From JAEMQF01 sp963791595 (lineage in GTDB: Bacteria > Pseudomonadota > Gammaproteobacteria > Burkholderiales > Burkholderiaceae_C), in NCBI GenBank assembly GCA_963791595.1, contig CAWBTF010000009.1, positions 124,001 to 188,000 of the forward strand: DNA of 64,000 bases, written 5' to 3'. A model generated the notes under the pieces. The model was not told where the DNA came from. It searched no databases and saw only the letters and a program-made list of their open reading frames with translations. Both the position numbers and the translations under genes were made by a program. Below, in pieces: positions 1-11,400 of this stretch. Each line of letters begins with the position of its first letter. Position 1 is the first letter of the stretch.

Positions 1-1076
1 CATCGCCCCCGCGCCCGCCAACACCACCGCGACGGCGCCGCCGAGCGCGAGGTAGCCGCCCAGCAGTTGGCGCAGCTTGCCGAAGCTCGCGACGCGCAGG
101 TTCTGCATGATCAGCGCACTGATGCCGCCGGGCGCGTACATCACCATGAAAACGAACACCAGACCGAGGTACAGCAGCCAGGCCTGGGTAAGCTCCGACA
201 ACAGCACCAGGGCGATCACCATCAGCACCGCGCCGATGATCGGCCCGAAGAAGAACACAGCGCCGCCCAGAAACGTGAACAGCAGCAAGGCACCTGAACG
301 CACCGCGCTCACCACCTCGGCCGTGACGATCTCGAAGTTGAGCGCCGTCAGCCCGCCGGCGATTCCCATGAAGAAGCCCCGAGGCGATGAACGCCAGGTA
401 GCGCACGCGCTGCGTGCTGTAGCCGATGAACTCGACGCGCTCCGGGTTGTCGCGCACCGCGTTGAGCATGCGGCCGAGAGGCGTGCGCGTGTAGGCGAAC
501 ATCGCCGCAGTGCAGACGAAGGTGTAGATCGCGATCAGGTAGTACAACTGCACGCTGCGGCCCGAAAGTGATGCCCAGCCACGGCTGGCCGGCGACGCGG
601 TTGCCGCTGATGCCGCCTTCGCCGCCGAAGAAGCCCGAGAACATCAGCGACATCGCGAACACCAGTTCGCCCACGCCGAGCGTGATCATCGCGAACGGCG
701 TGCCGGCTTTCTTGGTGGTCACGTAGCCGAGCAGCACGCGCGAAGCATCATGCCCGCCAAGCCGCCCACCAGGGGCAGCAGCTGCACCGGAAGCGCGAGC
801 TTGCCGGCGCCGATGTCGTTCAGCGCATGGATCGCGAAGAACGAGCCGAGGCCGGAATAGACCGCGTGGCCGAAGCTCAGCATGCCGCTCTGGCCGAGCA
901 GCATGTTGTACGCCAGGCACGAAGATGATCGCGAAGCCCATCTGGCAGATCATCGTCATCGACAGACTGCTGGTAAAGATCTGCGGCGCCACGAGCATCA
1001 CCAGCGCGTAGCCGCCCCAGACGAGCCAGCGGCCGCGGTTGAGCCGCGCGAAGCCGAAGACCGTGCCGTTCGCCAT
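1..1076 (-). CDS. livM: Branched-chain amino acid ABC transporter permease LivM (partial, frameshifted)
   Basis: Inner-membrane permease of a Liv-type ABC importer, cut by the left edge. The start codon at 1076 gives MANGTVFGFARLNRGRW followed by hydrophobic segments. LivM-like blocks then appear in alternating minus frames (for example MLLGQSGMLSFGHAVYSGLG near 904), so several 1-base indels interrupt it. The start overlaps the stop of the livH copy (TGATG), as in a translationally coupled operon. The family is about 330-430 aa; the carboxy end lies outside the window. The alternation of frames with preserved family sequence suggests sequence error rather than decay, but this cannot be settled from one sequence. 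Confidence 0.8.
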
Positions 1077-2095
1077 CAGCCTTCCCGGGTTCCGAACAGG
1101 CCCTTGGGCCGGAAGATCAGGATCAGCACCAGCAGCAGGTACGGCAGGATCGCCGCCACTTGCGCGATCTTCGCGCTCCACACCGCGAAGCCGAAGGTGC
1201 TCGGCCGTGACCGTGCAGCCGAGCCACTGCGAGAGGTCGGCGAGCGACACGGTCGTGCGCCACGGCGAAGGTCTGCGATCATGCCGAGCAGCAGCGACGC
1301 AACAAACGCGCCTGCAGCGAACCCATGCCACCGACAACGACGACCGCGAAAAGGACCGCGCCCACGCGAGCCGCCATCGCCGGCTGGGTGACGAGCGGCG
1401 CTGCCGCCGATCACGCCGGCCAGCGCGCGAGCGCGCAGCCGCCGCCGAACACGAGCATGAACACGAGCGGCACGTTGTGGCCGAGCGCCTCCGCCTGCTT
1501 CGGGTGCGTCAGCGCGGCCTGGATGACCAGGCCGATGCGCGTGCGCGTCAGCAGCAGCCACACGGCGATCAGCATCACCACCGCCATCAGCATGCCGAAC
1601 GTGCGGAACCGCGGGAACTGCGTCAGATGGCGCCGGCGACGCTTTTGCAGACCTGCGGTGGAGCCCCGAGCGCTACGCTCGGCGCCGTCGGTAAGTCGAC
1701 GATCGTGAACAGCGGCCCCTCCAGCGACGGCGGCGGTTGGAAGTTCAGCACCTGCGGCCCCACACCAGCTGCACCAGTTCGAGGATCAGGTACGACAGGC
1801 CGAAGGTGAACAGCAATTCGGCCACATGGCCGTACTTGTGCACGGTGCGCAGGCGAAACGCTCGAACAGCGCGCCGACCAGGCCCACCAGCAGCGGCGCG
1901 AGAAGCAGCCCCGGCCAGAAGCCGACTAGCTGCTGATCTGTAGCCGACGTAGGCGCCGAGCATGTAGAAGCTGGCGTGCGCGAAATTGAGCACGCCCATC
2001 ATGCTGAAGATCAGCGTCAGGCCGCTCGCCAGCAGGAACAGCAGCATGCCGTAGAGCAGGCCGTTGAGCGTGGAGAAGACGATCAGTTCGAGCAT
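1076..2095 (-). CDS. livH: Branched-chain amino acid ABC transporter permease LivH (frameshifted)
   Basis: Partner permease of the first Liv importer. It starts MLELIVFSTLNGLLYGMLLF and continues through LNFAHASFYMLGAYVGY, the typical LivH amino-terminal helices. The frame breaks near 1945, where removing a single A after the GYVGY-type tyrosine codon restores LVGFWPGLLL. Later blocks (LRTVHKYGHVAELLFTFG, and the carboxy end LIFRPKGLFGTREG) are LivH-like in other frames. The length of about 1,020 bases matches a protein near 300 residues plus a few extra bases. It lies in the order livK-livH-livM and overlaps livM by one base. Confidence 0.8.
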
Positions 2096-2168
2096 CCGGG
2101 TGGACTCGACAAAACGGGCGGCGCTTCCCCGACGGCCCGCGGGCGTGCCTGGCGAAGCGTCTCGGCGA

Positions 2169-3425
2169 TCAGCTCGGCACGTTCATCTTGCAGGTGGTCG
2201 GGATCATCGGCCCATGCGCCTTGATCACGCCGATCGTCTTCCGGCATGAACCGGTGTTCTCGACGTCTGTAGGGACTTTCGTCGCCCGAGCCGAACGACG
2301 AGATATACATGCTCCTGCTGAGCAGCGGATGGTCCGTCTGCCGCATGAAGATCTCGGCACCCAGCGAAACCCTGTACTTCATGTCTCCAACGCCACCGCC
2401 ACTTTCTCCGGGTCGGTGCGACTTGGCCTTGTCCATGCGCGTCAACGAACATGTCCATCTGGTTGTTCATGCGCAGGTGCACCAGCCCTGTGGCTCGTGC
2501 CGCCGTACTTCTTCAGAAACTTGTCGGCAAACGTCTCCACCTCCGGCGCCGGCACGTTGGTTGCCAATCGGTGATTTTGAGCACGCTGTGGTCCACGCCG
2601 GTCTGCTTGATCGCCGTGGGCGGGCCGCTCCGCCGGCGTAGTAGGTGTAGAAGTTGAGCGTAGGCCGGCGTCGTCCGCGGCCTTGAGCAGCAGCGAGATG
2701 TCGTTGCCCCAGTTGCCGGTGATCACGGAATCGGCGCCGGAGGCCTTGATCTTCGCGATGTAGGGCGCGAAGTCGCGTGATCTGGCGAGCGGGTGCAGCT
2801 CGTCGCCGACGATCTGCATGTCGGGGCGCTTGCGCTTGATCGTCGCGTTCGACGAGCCGCGCACCGCGTGGCCGAGCGAGTAGTTCTGGCCGATGATGTA
2901 GACCTTCTTGATGCCCGGCTGGCCTTTCATGAAGTTGGTCAGCGCGTCCATCTTGATGTCGGAGTTGGCGTCCAAGCGGAAGTGCCAGAAGCTGCATTTC
3001 TCGTTCGTCAGCGCCGGGTCGACTGCGGCGTAGTTGAAGTACAGCACTTCCTTGCCGGGGTTGCGCTCGTTGTACTTGGTGACGAACTCGAGATCGCGGC
3101 GCCGCGCCGGAGCCGTTGCCCTGGGTGATGAAGCGAACCCCCGCGTCGATCGCCTCCTGCACGCACGCAGGCTTTCCTGCGGGCTGCCCTTGTTGTCGTA
3201 GGCCACCGACCTCGAGTTTCTGGCCGCCGGCACGCCGCTCTTGGCGTTGATCGTTTCGGCCAGGAAGTTCAGATGCTTCAGGCCGTGCTCGCCGACGTCG
3301 CGGCGCCGCCCGACAGCGGGTCGACGTAGGCGAGCTTGATTTGCACTTGCGCGATGCGCGCACAGCGACGCAGCGGCCAGCGCGAGACCGGCCGACCACA
3401 CATGAACAGCTTTTGTGGGACTCAT
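2169..3425 (-). CDS. ABC transporter substrate-binding protein, LivK family (frameshifted)
   Basis: Periplasmic binding protein (Peripla_BP_6 type) for the first Liv importer. The start at 3425 is preceded by an AGGAGCG ribosome site and encodes a signal peptide (MSPTKAVHVWSAGLALAAAS). Recognisable blocks in switching frames include EVLYFNYAAVDPALTNEKCS, KKVYIIGQNYSLGH, FAPYIAKIKASGADSVITGNWG and a carboxy end near AHGPMIPTTCKM. At least five frame changes interrupt it. It is clearly different from the second, intact binding protein at 3563-4768, so the two operons probably carry different specificities. The substrate cannot be read from the sequence. Confidence 0.8.
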
Positions 3426-3562
3426 CGGTTCGCTCCTAGGGTGACGCCAAGATGCGCAACCATAGCCGATCCGCCCGCGTGCCACGCTTCAGGGACTACC
3501 CGAGTGGCCCGTGGCCGCGGCGGCGGGCTGGCGGCACCGAGTCGAGGTGCGCCAGATGCCGC

Positions 3563-4768
3563 TCAGCGCCCGTACACCTTGCCGAACAACTCCCACGTCG
3601 TTCCGGTGAACTTCATCAACTGCTCACGCTCGATCGGGTAGAAGTCGTCCGGCCCGGTCTTGATGTTCACGCCGGGCAGCAGCATCGGCAGCGTCATGTC
3701 CAGGTTCGCGGCCTGCTTCATCACATTCTCGCGCGTCAGGTTGTCGCCCGCCTGTTTCAGCACCTGCACCAGGGTCTGCGCGACGGTGTAGCCGTAGACG
3801 TTGAAGTTGTCGCTCATGTCGGCCGACGCGTTGTACTTCTTCATCCACGCCACCCAGTCGTCGTACTCCTTGCCTTTCTGGAACTGCGGATCGGTCGGGT
3901 CCTTGATGTAGCCGGCCGTGAAGATGCCCACGCTCGCCTCCAGGCCGGCCGGCTTGAGCACCGAGCCGACCGCGTTGGACACGCTGTTCAGATAGTGCGT
4001 CGGTTTCCAGCCGAGTTCGGCCGCCTTCTTGATCGCCTGCGCGGCGAACTTCGGCGTGGTGATGTTGAAGAAGGTGTCCGCGCCCGACGCCTTCAGCGAC
4101 ACCATCTGGCTGTCCACCGTCGGATCGGTGACTTCGTACGAGACTTTCGAGACGATCATCGTCTTCGCCTTGTCGCCCAGGCCGTCTTCGAAACCCTTCA
4201 GGTAGTCCTTGCCGTAGTCGTCGTTCTGGTACAGCACGGCGATCTTCGCGTTCGGCCTGGTGTCGAGGATGTGAGCGGCGTAGATCTTCGCCTCGCTCTG
4301 GTAGTTCGGCTGCCAGCCCATCGTGTACGGAAAGTTCTTCGGGTCGCCCCACTTCGTGGCGCCGGTGGCGACGAAGAGTTGTGGCACCTTGCGGTCGTTC
4401 ATGTACTTGTGGATGGCAGAGTTCGGCGGCGTGCCCAGCGGCTGGAACACCAGCAGCACTTCTTCCTGCTCGACCAGCTTGCGAGTCTGCTCCACCGTCT
4501 TGGCGGGGTTGTAGCCGTCGTCCAGGCTGATGTACTTGACCATGCGGCCGTTGATGCCGCCTTCGGCGTTGACCTTGTCGAAATAGGCGCCGATCGCCTT
4601 GCCGATCGCGCCGTAGGCGGAGGCCGGGCCGGAGTACGGGTTGATGTTGCCGACCTTGATTTCCTTGTCGGTCGCGCCGGGGTCGTACTTCTTCTGCGCG
4701 AGCGCCGAGCCGGCAAGCGCCAGCGACACCGCACCGGCCAGTGAAAACGCGAGGGTCTTGAGCTTCAT
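3563..4768 (-). CDS. livK: ABC transporter substrate-binding protein (branched-chain amino acid type)
   Basis: Periplasmic solute-binding protein of the intact Liv operon, 401 aa. The start at 4768 was chosen because a perfect AGGAGG lies upstream and the product begins with a signal peptide (MKLKTLAFSLAGAVSLALAG...ALA) cleaved before QKKYDPG. The ligand-binding fold is shown by KEIKVGNINPYSGPASAYG, KVPQLFVATGATKWGDP and KIAVLYQNDDYGKDYLKG, typical of the Peripla_BP_6 family. It leads a cluster with livM, livH, livF and livG on the same strand. It could bind aliphatic amino acids, aromatic acids or other small carboxylates. Confidence 0.92.
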   Translation of the reverse strand: MKLKTLAFSLAGAVSLALAGSALAQKKYDPGATDKEIKVGNINPYSGPASAYGAIGKAIGAYFDKVNAEGGINGRMVKYISLDDGYNPAKTVEQTRKLVEQEEVLLVFQPLGTPPNSAIHKYMNDRKVPQLFVATGATKWGDPKNFPYTMGWQPNYQSEAKIYAAHILDTRPNAKIAVLYQNDDYGKDYLKGFEDGLGDKAKTMIVSKVSYEVTDPTVDSQMVSLKASGADTFFNITTPKFAAQAIKKAAELGWKPTHYLNSVSNAVGSVLKPAGLEASVGIFTAGYIKDPTDPQFQKGKEYDDWVAWMKKYNASADMSDNFNVYGYTVAQTLVQVLKQAGDNLTRENVMKQAANLDMTLPMLLPGVNIKTGPDDFYPIEREQLMKFTGTTWELFGKVYGR

Positions 4769-4832
4769 GGTGCAAACCTCCTGCAATGAAAAGAATACAA
4801 GAAACGCCTGGAGCTTCGCCAGGACGACCGGG

Positions 4833-5816
4833 TCAACCCTTGCGTGGCGCGCGCAAACGCATCCATAGGCCGCGCAAACCACCCATCACCCCCGTGGGCA
4901 TCAGGTACATCAAGCCTATCAGCAGCACGCCGTAGATCGCCGCCGGCGCCGACTTGGAGATCTCGTCGGCGATGTTCGGCACGAACTGGATGAAGATTCC
5001 GCCGAAGATCGCCCCGGGGATCGAGGCGAGCCCGCCCACCACCACGCCCACCAGCAGGAAGATCGACAGGCTCACGGTGAAGCTGTCGGGCGAAACGAAG
5101 GCGACGACGATCGCACCGAGCGCCCCCGCCAGCCCAGTGACGCCGGCCGACACGCCGAACGTGAGCGACTTGAACATGGCCAGGTTGATGCCCATCGCGG
5201 TGGCGGCGATCGGGTGGTCGCGCACCGCGATCAACGCGCGCCCGACCCGGCCGCGCAGCAGGTTCCACGCCAGCAGGAACATCAGCGCCGCGACGAACAG
5301 CGTGAAGAAGTAGAGCCAGCGGTCCGCGCTGAGCGGCTGACCGAACAGGCTGAATTCGAGAGGCGCCTGCGGCTTGCTGAGCACGATGCCCTGCACGCCG
5401 CCGGTGTAGGCCTCGATCTTCTTGTACTTCAGCAATTGCGGCACCGCCAGCGCGAGCGCAAACGTGGCCAGCGCCAGGTAGTGCCCGGCCAGGCGCAGCG
5501 CGGGAAAGCCGACGACGAAGCCGAACGCAAAGCACAGCGCAAAGGCGAACGGCAGCGTGGCCCAATAAGGCACGCCGAGTTTGTCCATCAACATCGCGGC
5601 GGTGTACGCGCCGAACGCGTAGAACGCGCCGTGGCCGAGCGAAATCTGGCCGTTGAAACCGGTCAGGATGTTCAGCCCCAGGATCGCCACCGCATAGACG
5701 AGCACCAGGTTGAACTGGAACACGCGGTAGTTCTTCACCAGGAACGGCAGCACGAGCAGCGCCACGACGAGCAGCGCGCTCGCGAGCCAGAGCCATTGGC
5801 GTTCGGTCGGTTTCAT
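4833..5816 (-). CDS. livM: Branched-chain amino acid ABC transporter permease LivM
   Basis: Inner-membrane permease, 327 aa, with about nine to ten hydrophobic helices. The family signature is visible in ILGLNILTGFNGQISLGHGA and AVRDHPIAATAMGINLAMFK, the coupling loop that contacts the ATPase. The start at 5816 overlaps the stop of livH by four bases (ATGA), so translation is coupled. It pairs with LivH to form the transmembrane path of the importer fed by the binding protein at 3563-4768. Length is usual for the family and nothing is missing. Confidence 0.93.
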   Translation of the reverse strand: MKPTERQWLWLASALLVVALLVLPFLVKNYRVFQFNLVLVYAVAILGLNILTGFNGQISLGHGAFYAFGAYTAAMLMDKLGVPYWATLPFAFALCFAFGFVVGFPALRLAGHYLALATFALALAVPQLLKYKKIEAYTGGVQGIVLSKPQAPLEFSLFGQPLSADRWLYFFTLFVAALMFLLAWNLLRGRVGRALIAVRDHPIAATAMGINLAMFKSLTFGVSAGVTGLAGALGAIVVAFVSPDSFTVSLSIFLLVGVVVGGLASIPGAIFGGIFIQFVPNIADEISKSAPAAIYGVLLIGLMYLMPTGVMGGLRGLWMRLRAPRKG

Positions 5817-6685
5817 ACGCGCGTCACGACCTTCTTGCCGAACAAGCCGTCCGGCCGCAGCGTCAGCGTCGCGACGATCAGCACCAGCGCCACCGTCAAT
5901 TTCAGCTCGGTGCCGATGACATAGGCGCCGAGCAGGTTTTCCAGCACGCCGACGACGAAGCCGCCGATCACCGCGCCCAGCGGGTTGTCGATTCCGCCGA
6001 GCAGCGCCGCCGCAAAACCGTAGAGCAGGATGCCCGCCATCATGTTCGGGTCGAGAAACACGACCGGCGCAACCATCATGCCCGCCACCGCGCCGATCGC
6101 CGCCGCCAGCCCCCAGCCGAGCGCCAGCATCCACGACACGCGAATGCCCACCAGGCGCGCCGAGTCGGGGTTCTGCGCCGCGGCGCGCATTGCAAGGCCG
6201 ATGGGCGTGAAGCGAAAGAATCCGAACAGCCCCAGCAACACCGCAAGCAGGACCGCCGCGGAGCCGAGCTGGTGCGCCGAAAAATAGCTCGACACGAAGA
6301 ACGCGTCTTTCGGGAACGGGCTCGCGAAGGCCTTGATCGTGTGATCGAAGATCCAGCCCGACAGCGCGTTGAAGATCAGCAGCAGGCCGATGAAGACGAT
6401 CACGTTGGTCAGCACCGGCGCCTTTTCGAGCGGCCGCAGCACGATGCGCTGCACCAGCAGGCCGCCGGCGAACGACAGCGCGATCGTGAAGAAAAACGCT
6501 CCCCAGTAAGGCCAGCCCGCCTGGATCAGCGCCCAGGCGACGAAAGTGCTGAACGTCGCCATCTCGCCCTGCGCGAAGTTGATGTGGTGCGTGGCCTGGT
6601 AGATCATCACCAGGGCGAGCGCCACCGAGCCGTAGATGCAGCCGTTGGCCAGGCCCGAGAAGAGTTGGTGCAGCAGGGCTTCCAT
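5813..6685 (-). CDS. livH: Branched-chain amino acid ABC transporter permease LivH
   Basis: Inner-membrane permease, 290 aa. Starts MEALLHQLFSGLANGCIYGS and carries the LivH hallmark ATHHINFAQGEMATF in the first third. A later stretch, MRAAAQNPDSARLVGI, is the conserved cytoplasmic coupling loop. The end overlaps livM by four bases, and the start lies two bases downstream of the livF stop. This is the second transmembrane half of the intact Liv system. Confidence 0.93.
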   Translation of the reverse strand: MEALLHQLFSGLANGCIYGSVALALVMIYQATHHINFAQGEMATFSTFVAWALIQAGWPYWGAFFFTIALSFAGGLLVQRIVLRPLEKAPVLTNVIVFIGLLLIFNALSGWIFDHTIKAFASPFPKDAFFVSSYFSAHQLGSAAVLLAVLLGLFGFFRFTPIGLAMRAAAQNPDSARLVGIRVSWMLALGWGLAAAIGAVAGMMVAPVVFLDPNMMAGILLYGFAAALLGGIDNPLGAVIGGFVVGVLENLLGAYVIGTELKLTVALVLIVATLTLRPDGLFGKKVVTRV

Positions 6686-6687
6686 GG

Positions 6688-7467
6688 TCAATAACCGAGG
6701 TAGGCGCGGCGCACCGACTCGTCGTCCTTGATCTTCGCGCTCGGGCCCGACAGCGCCACGCGCCCGGTCTCGAGCAGGTAGGCGTGATCGGCCAGGTCCA
6801 GCGCCAGGCTCGCGTTCTGCTCCACGAGCAACATGCTCACGCCGTCCGCCTTGTTGATGCTGCGCATGATGCGAAAGATTTCGGCGACGATCAACGGCGC
6901 GAGGCCGAACGACGGCTCGTCGAGCAGCAACAGCTTGGGGCGCAGCATCAGCGCGCGGCTGATTGCGAGCATCTGCTGCTCGCCGCCCGACAGCGTGCCA
7001 GCCTGCTGATGGCGCCGCGCCTTGAGGATGGGAAAGCGCGTGAACGCCTTTTCCATGTCGTGCGCGAGTTCGGCCCGGTCGCGCCGCACGTAGCCGCCCA
7101 GGCGCAGGTTGTCTTCGACGGAGAGCGCCGTGAACGTGCCGCGCCCGTCGGGCACATGGGCGACACCCAGGCGCACCACGTTTTCGGTGGCCTGGCCCAC
7201 CAGCTGTTTGCCCTCGAACAGGATGCTTCCCGAGGTGCGCACCGTCTGGCACAGCGCGCGCAGCGTGCTCGTCTTGCCCGCCCCGTTGGCGCCCAGGATC
7301 GCGGTGATGTGGCCGGCTTCCAGCGAAAAGCTCAACTCGTACAGCACCCGCGTCGCGCCGTACGACGCGCAGAGCTTGTCGACTTGCAGCAGCGGCTGCG
7401 CGCCGGTCGCGCCGCCGGCTACGGCCTGCGCCGCGGAGATCGCGACATTCGCGCTTGCCTCAGACAT
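6688..7467 (-). CDS. livF: Branched-chain amino acid ABC transporter ATP-binding protein LivF
   Basis: Cytoplasmic ATPase subunit, 259 aa. Motifs in order: Walker A GANGAGKTS, the LivF-type HVPDGRGTFTALSVEDNLRLG, signature LSGGEQQM, Walker B LLLLDEPS, and a switch histidine region replaced by LLVEQNASLAL as is normal in LivF. An amino-terminal extension of about 25 alanine-rich residues precedes the ATPase fold, so an internal start is possible but no better candidate is evident. The start overlaps livG by eight bases. Confidence 0.94.
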   Translation of the reverse strand: MSEASANVAISAAQAVAGGATGAQPLLQVDKLCASYGATRVLYELSFSLEAGHITAILGANGAGKTSTLRALCQTVRTSGSILFEGKQLVGQATENVVRLGVAHVPDGRGTFTALSVEDNLRLGGYVRRDRAELAHDMEKAFTRFPILKARRHQQAGTLSGGEQQMLAISRALMLRPKLLLLDEPSFGLAPLIVAEIFRIMRSINKADGVSMLLVEQNASLALDLADHAYLLETGRVALSGPSAKIKDDESVRRAYLGY

Positions 7468-8245
7468 CGGCCGGCGCCCCCAAGTAGGCTTCGATCACGT
7501 CCGGATGTGACTGAATCTGCGCCGCCGTTCCATCAGCGATCTTGCGCCCGAAATTGAGCGCGACGATGTGCTCCGACACGCTCATCACCAGACTCATGTG
7601 GTGCTCCACCAGCAGCACCGTGATGCGCAGCCGGTCGCGGATGTCGCGGATCTGCCGCGCCAGCGCGTCGAGCTCTTCGTGGTTCAGCCCGGCGGCCGGC
7701 TCATCCAGCAGCAGCAGCTTCGGCTCGGATGCGAGCGCGCGCGCGAGTTCGACGCGTTTTTGCGTCGCGAACGGCAGGTCACCGGCCAGGCGCTGGGCGA
7801 AATCGGCGAGGCCCAGCATCGCCATGATCTCGTCGGCCTGCCGCGTCAGCCGCGCCTCTTCGCCGCCCACGCGTGGCAGACGCAGCGCGCTGCTCAAGAA
7901 GCCCGCGCTGGAGCGCGAATGGGCGCCGACCATCACGTTCTCGCGCACCGACATGCTGCGAAACATCGCCAGGTTCTGGAAGGTACGGCCCAGCCCGAGG
8001 CCCGCCACGCGGTGGCTCGGCGTGGCGGTGATCGACTGCCCCTCGAACACGATGTCGCCGGCCTGGTACTCGTAGAGCCGGCTCAGGCAGTTGAAAAGCG
8101 TCGTCTTGCCCGCACCGTTGGGGCCGATCAGGCCGCAGATTTCGCCGCGCGTCACGTCGAAGCTCACGCCGTCGAGCGCCACGATGCCGCCGAAACGCAC
8201 CGTCACGCCGCGCACGCTGAGAATCGTCTGGGCGTCATTCGCCAT
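7460..8245 (-). CDS. livG: Branched-chain amino acid ABC transporter ATP-binding protein LivG
   Basis: Cytoplasmic ATPase subunit, 261 aa, first gene of this operon block. Motifs: Walker A GPNGAGKTT, Q-loop RTFQNLAMF, Walker B LLLLDEPAAGLN and switch VEHHMSLVM. The usual LSGGQ signature is degenerate here: the position holds LPFATQKRVELARAL, which is common in LivG proteins. The carboxy end LGAPADV follows the family pattern of EAYLG. The 161 bases upstream separate it from the divergent oxidoreductase at 8407 and should hold both promoters. Confidence 0.93.
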   Translation of the reverse strand: MANDAQTILSVRGVTVRFGGIVALDGVSFDVTRGEICGLIGPNGAGKTTLFNCLSRLYEYQAGDIVFEGQSITATPSHRVAGLGLGRTFQNLAMFRSMSVRENVMVGAHSRSSAGFLSSALRLPRVGGEEARLTRQADEIMAMLGLADFAQRLAGDLPFATQKRVELARALASEPKLLLLDEPAAGLNHEELDALARQIRDIRDRLRITVLLVEHHMSLVMSVSEHIVALNFGRKIADGTAAQIQSHPDVIEAYLGAPADV

Positions 8246-8406
8246 GGGCTATGCGCTCGTCCAGGAGTTGCGGGGTGGGTCGCGGACGGTTGCTGCCGAA
8301 CGCCAAGTCGGGCGTTTATAGACGCTTCGCCATGCTGTTGGCAATCGGCGCTTGCCCTTTGCGTTATCGTTATCCCGAACGAGCCAACCCCTGGAGTGTC
8401 CCACCG

Positions 8407-11400
8407 ATGAACGCACCCTTGCCCGAAGCCGTCCGCAAGGCGCTCGAGACCGCGACGCTCGACGACAAATACAGCCTGAGTTCCGGCCGCGCCTTCATGA
8501 GCGGCGTGCAGGCGCTCGTGCGCCTGCCGATGCTGCAACGCCAGCGCGACGCCGCCGCCGGCCTGAACACCGGCGGCTTCATCAGCGGTTACCGCGGCAG
8601 CCCGCTGGGCACCTACGACCAGTCGCTGTGGGCGGCGAAGAAGCACCTGGCGGCAAACCACATCGTGTTCCAGCCCGGCGTGAACGAGGAACTCGGCGCG
8701 ACCGCGGTGTGGGGAACGCAGCAGCTCGACCTGTACCCGCAGTCGAAGAAGTTCGACGGCGTGTTCGGCATCTGGTACGGCAAAGGCCCGGGCGTGGACC
8801 GCTGCTCCGACGTGTTCAAGCACGCCAACATGTCGGGCACCGCCAAGCACGGCGGCGTGATCGCGATTGCCGGCGACGACCATGTGGCCAAGAGCAGCAC
8901 CGCGGCGCACCAGAGCGACCACATCTTCAAGGCCTGCGGGCTGCCGGTGTTCTTCCCGAGCAATGCGCAGGACATTCTCGACATGGGCCTGCACGCGTTC
9001 GCGATGAGCCGCTTCTCGGGGCTGTGGAGCGGCATGAAGACGATTCAGGAAGTGGTGGAGTCGGCAGCGTCCGTTTCAGTCGACCCCGACCGCGTGAAGA
9101 TCGTGCTGCCGCAAGATTTCCGTCATGCCCCCGGGTGGCCTGCACATCCGCTGGCCCGACGGCGCGCTGGACCAGGAAGCGCGGCTGATGGACTACAAGT
9201 GGTACGCGGCGCTCGCCTACGTGCGCGCGAACCGGCTGAACCACAACGTGGTCGAGTCAGCAAACGACCGCTTCGGCATCATCGCCAGCGGCAAGGCGTT
9301 CAACGACACGCGCCAGGCGCTGGCCGACCTGGGCCTGGACGACGCCACCTGCAACCGCCTCGGGATTCGCGTGCACAAGGTCAACGTCGTCTGGCCGCTC
9401 GAGGCGACGATCACGCGCGATTTCGCGCAGGGCTTGCAGGAAATCCTCGTCGTCGAAGAAAAGCGCCAGGTCATCGAATACCAGTTGAAGGAAGAGCTCT
9501 ACAACTGGCGCGCCGACGTTCGGCCCAATGTGCTCGGCAAGTTCGAAGAGCCGACGCAAGGCGATTCGACAGGCGGCGAATGGAGCATGCCGAACCCGAG
9601 CGAGAACTGGCTGCTGCGCGCCAAGGCGGATCTCACGCCGGCGATCATCGCCAAGGCGATCGCGAAGCGCCTGAAGAAGATGGGCCTCGCGCCGGCAGGC
9701 AGCGACGTGGCACGGCGCATCGACGCACGCATTGCGGTGATCGAAGCGCGCGAGCGCGCGCTGGCCACCATCGGCGCAGACACCGGCGAGCGCCTGCCAT
9801 GGTTCTGCTCGGGCTGCCCGCACAACACGAGCACGAAAGTGCCCGAAGGTTCGCGCGCGATGGCCGGCATCGGCTGCCACTTCATGGCGGTGTGGATGGA
9901 CCGCAGCACCAGCACCTTCAGCCAGATGGGCGGCGAAGGCGCGGCCTGGGTCGGCCAGGCGCCGTTCACGATCGATCCCCATGTGTTCGCGAACCTCGGC
10001 GACGGCACCTACTTCCACAGCGGGCTGCTCGCGATCCGCCAGGCCATCGCCGCGGGCGTGAACATCACCTACAAGGTGCTGTACAACGACGCGGTCGCGA
10101 TGACGGGCGGGCAGCCGGTGGGCGAGCGACCCGAGGGGCATTCGGTGCTGCAAATCCAGAAGAGCCTGGTCGCCGAAGGCGTGAGCAAACTCGTGATCGT
10201 CAGCGACCAACCCGAGAAGTACGACGGCGCGGCGCTGGAAGCCGGCGTCACGGTGCACCACCGCGACGAGCTCGATTCAATCCAGCGCCAGTTCCGCGAA
10301 CTGAAGGGCACGACCGCGATCATCTACGACCAGACCTGCGCGACCGAAAAGCGGCGGCGCCGCAAGCGCGGCACGATGGCCGAGCCCGACCGGCGCGTCG
10401 TGATCAACGAGCTGGTGTGCGAAGGCTGCGGCGACTGTTCGGTGCAGAGCAATTGCCTGTCGGTCGAACCCGTCGAGACCGAATTCGGCCGCAAGCGCCG
10501 CATCAACCAGAACAGCTGCAATAAAGATTATTCTTGCGTGAAGGGCTTCTGCCCGAGCTTCGTCAGCGTGACCGGCGGCCAGTTGAAGAAGCCGAAGAAG
10601 GAGTCGCGCGGCGCGGCCTTGGGTTCGATGCCGCCGCTTGCCCGAGCCGGCGATGCCTTCGCTCGAGACGGCGTGGGGCATCGTGGTGGGCGGTGTCGGC
10701 GGCACCGGCGTGATCACGATCGGCCAGTTGCTCGGCATGGCGGCGCACCTCGAAGGCAAGGGCGTCGTGACGCAAGACGCGGGAGGCCTCGCGCAAAAAG
10801 GCGGTGCGACCTGGAGCCACATCCAGATCGCGAACCGGCAGGACTCGATCTACACGACCAAGGTCGACACCGCGAAGGCCGACCTCGTGATCGCCTGCGA
10901 CGCGATCGTCGGCGCGGCGAAGTACACGATGTCGGTGATGCAGCACGGCCGCACCTTCGTCGCGCTGAACAACCACGGCACGCCGACCGCCGCGTTCGTG
11001 AAGAACCCCGACTGGCAGTTCCCCGGCGGCAATTGCGAAGCGGCGATCGCGCAAAGCGTCGGCGCCGATCTGGTGGGCGCGATTCGACGCCGAACAGGTC
11101 GCGACGCAACTCGTCGGCGACTCGATCTACACGAACCCGTTGATGCTCGGCTACGCGTGGCAGAAGGGGCGCGTGCCGATCGGCCACGCGGCGATGATGC
11201 GCGCGTTCGAGCTGAACGGCGTGCAGCCCGAGAACAACAAGGCTGCGTTCGAATGGGGCCGGCACTGCGCCAACAACCTGCCCTCGGTGCAGGCGCTGTT
11301 GCAGTCTGCCGCAGTGATCCAGTTCCTGAAGAAGCCGTCGCTTGCCGAACTGGTGGCCACTCGCGTGGAATTCTTGCGCGGCTATCAAGACGAGGCCTAC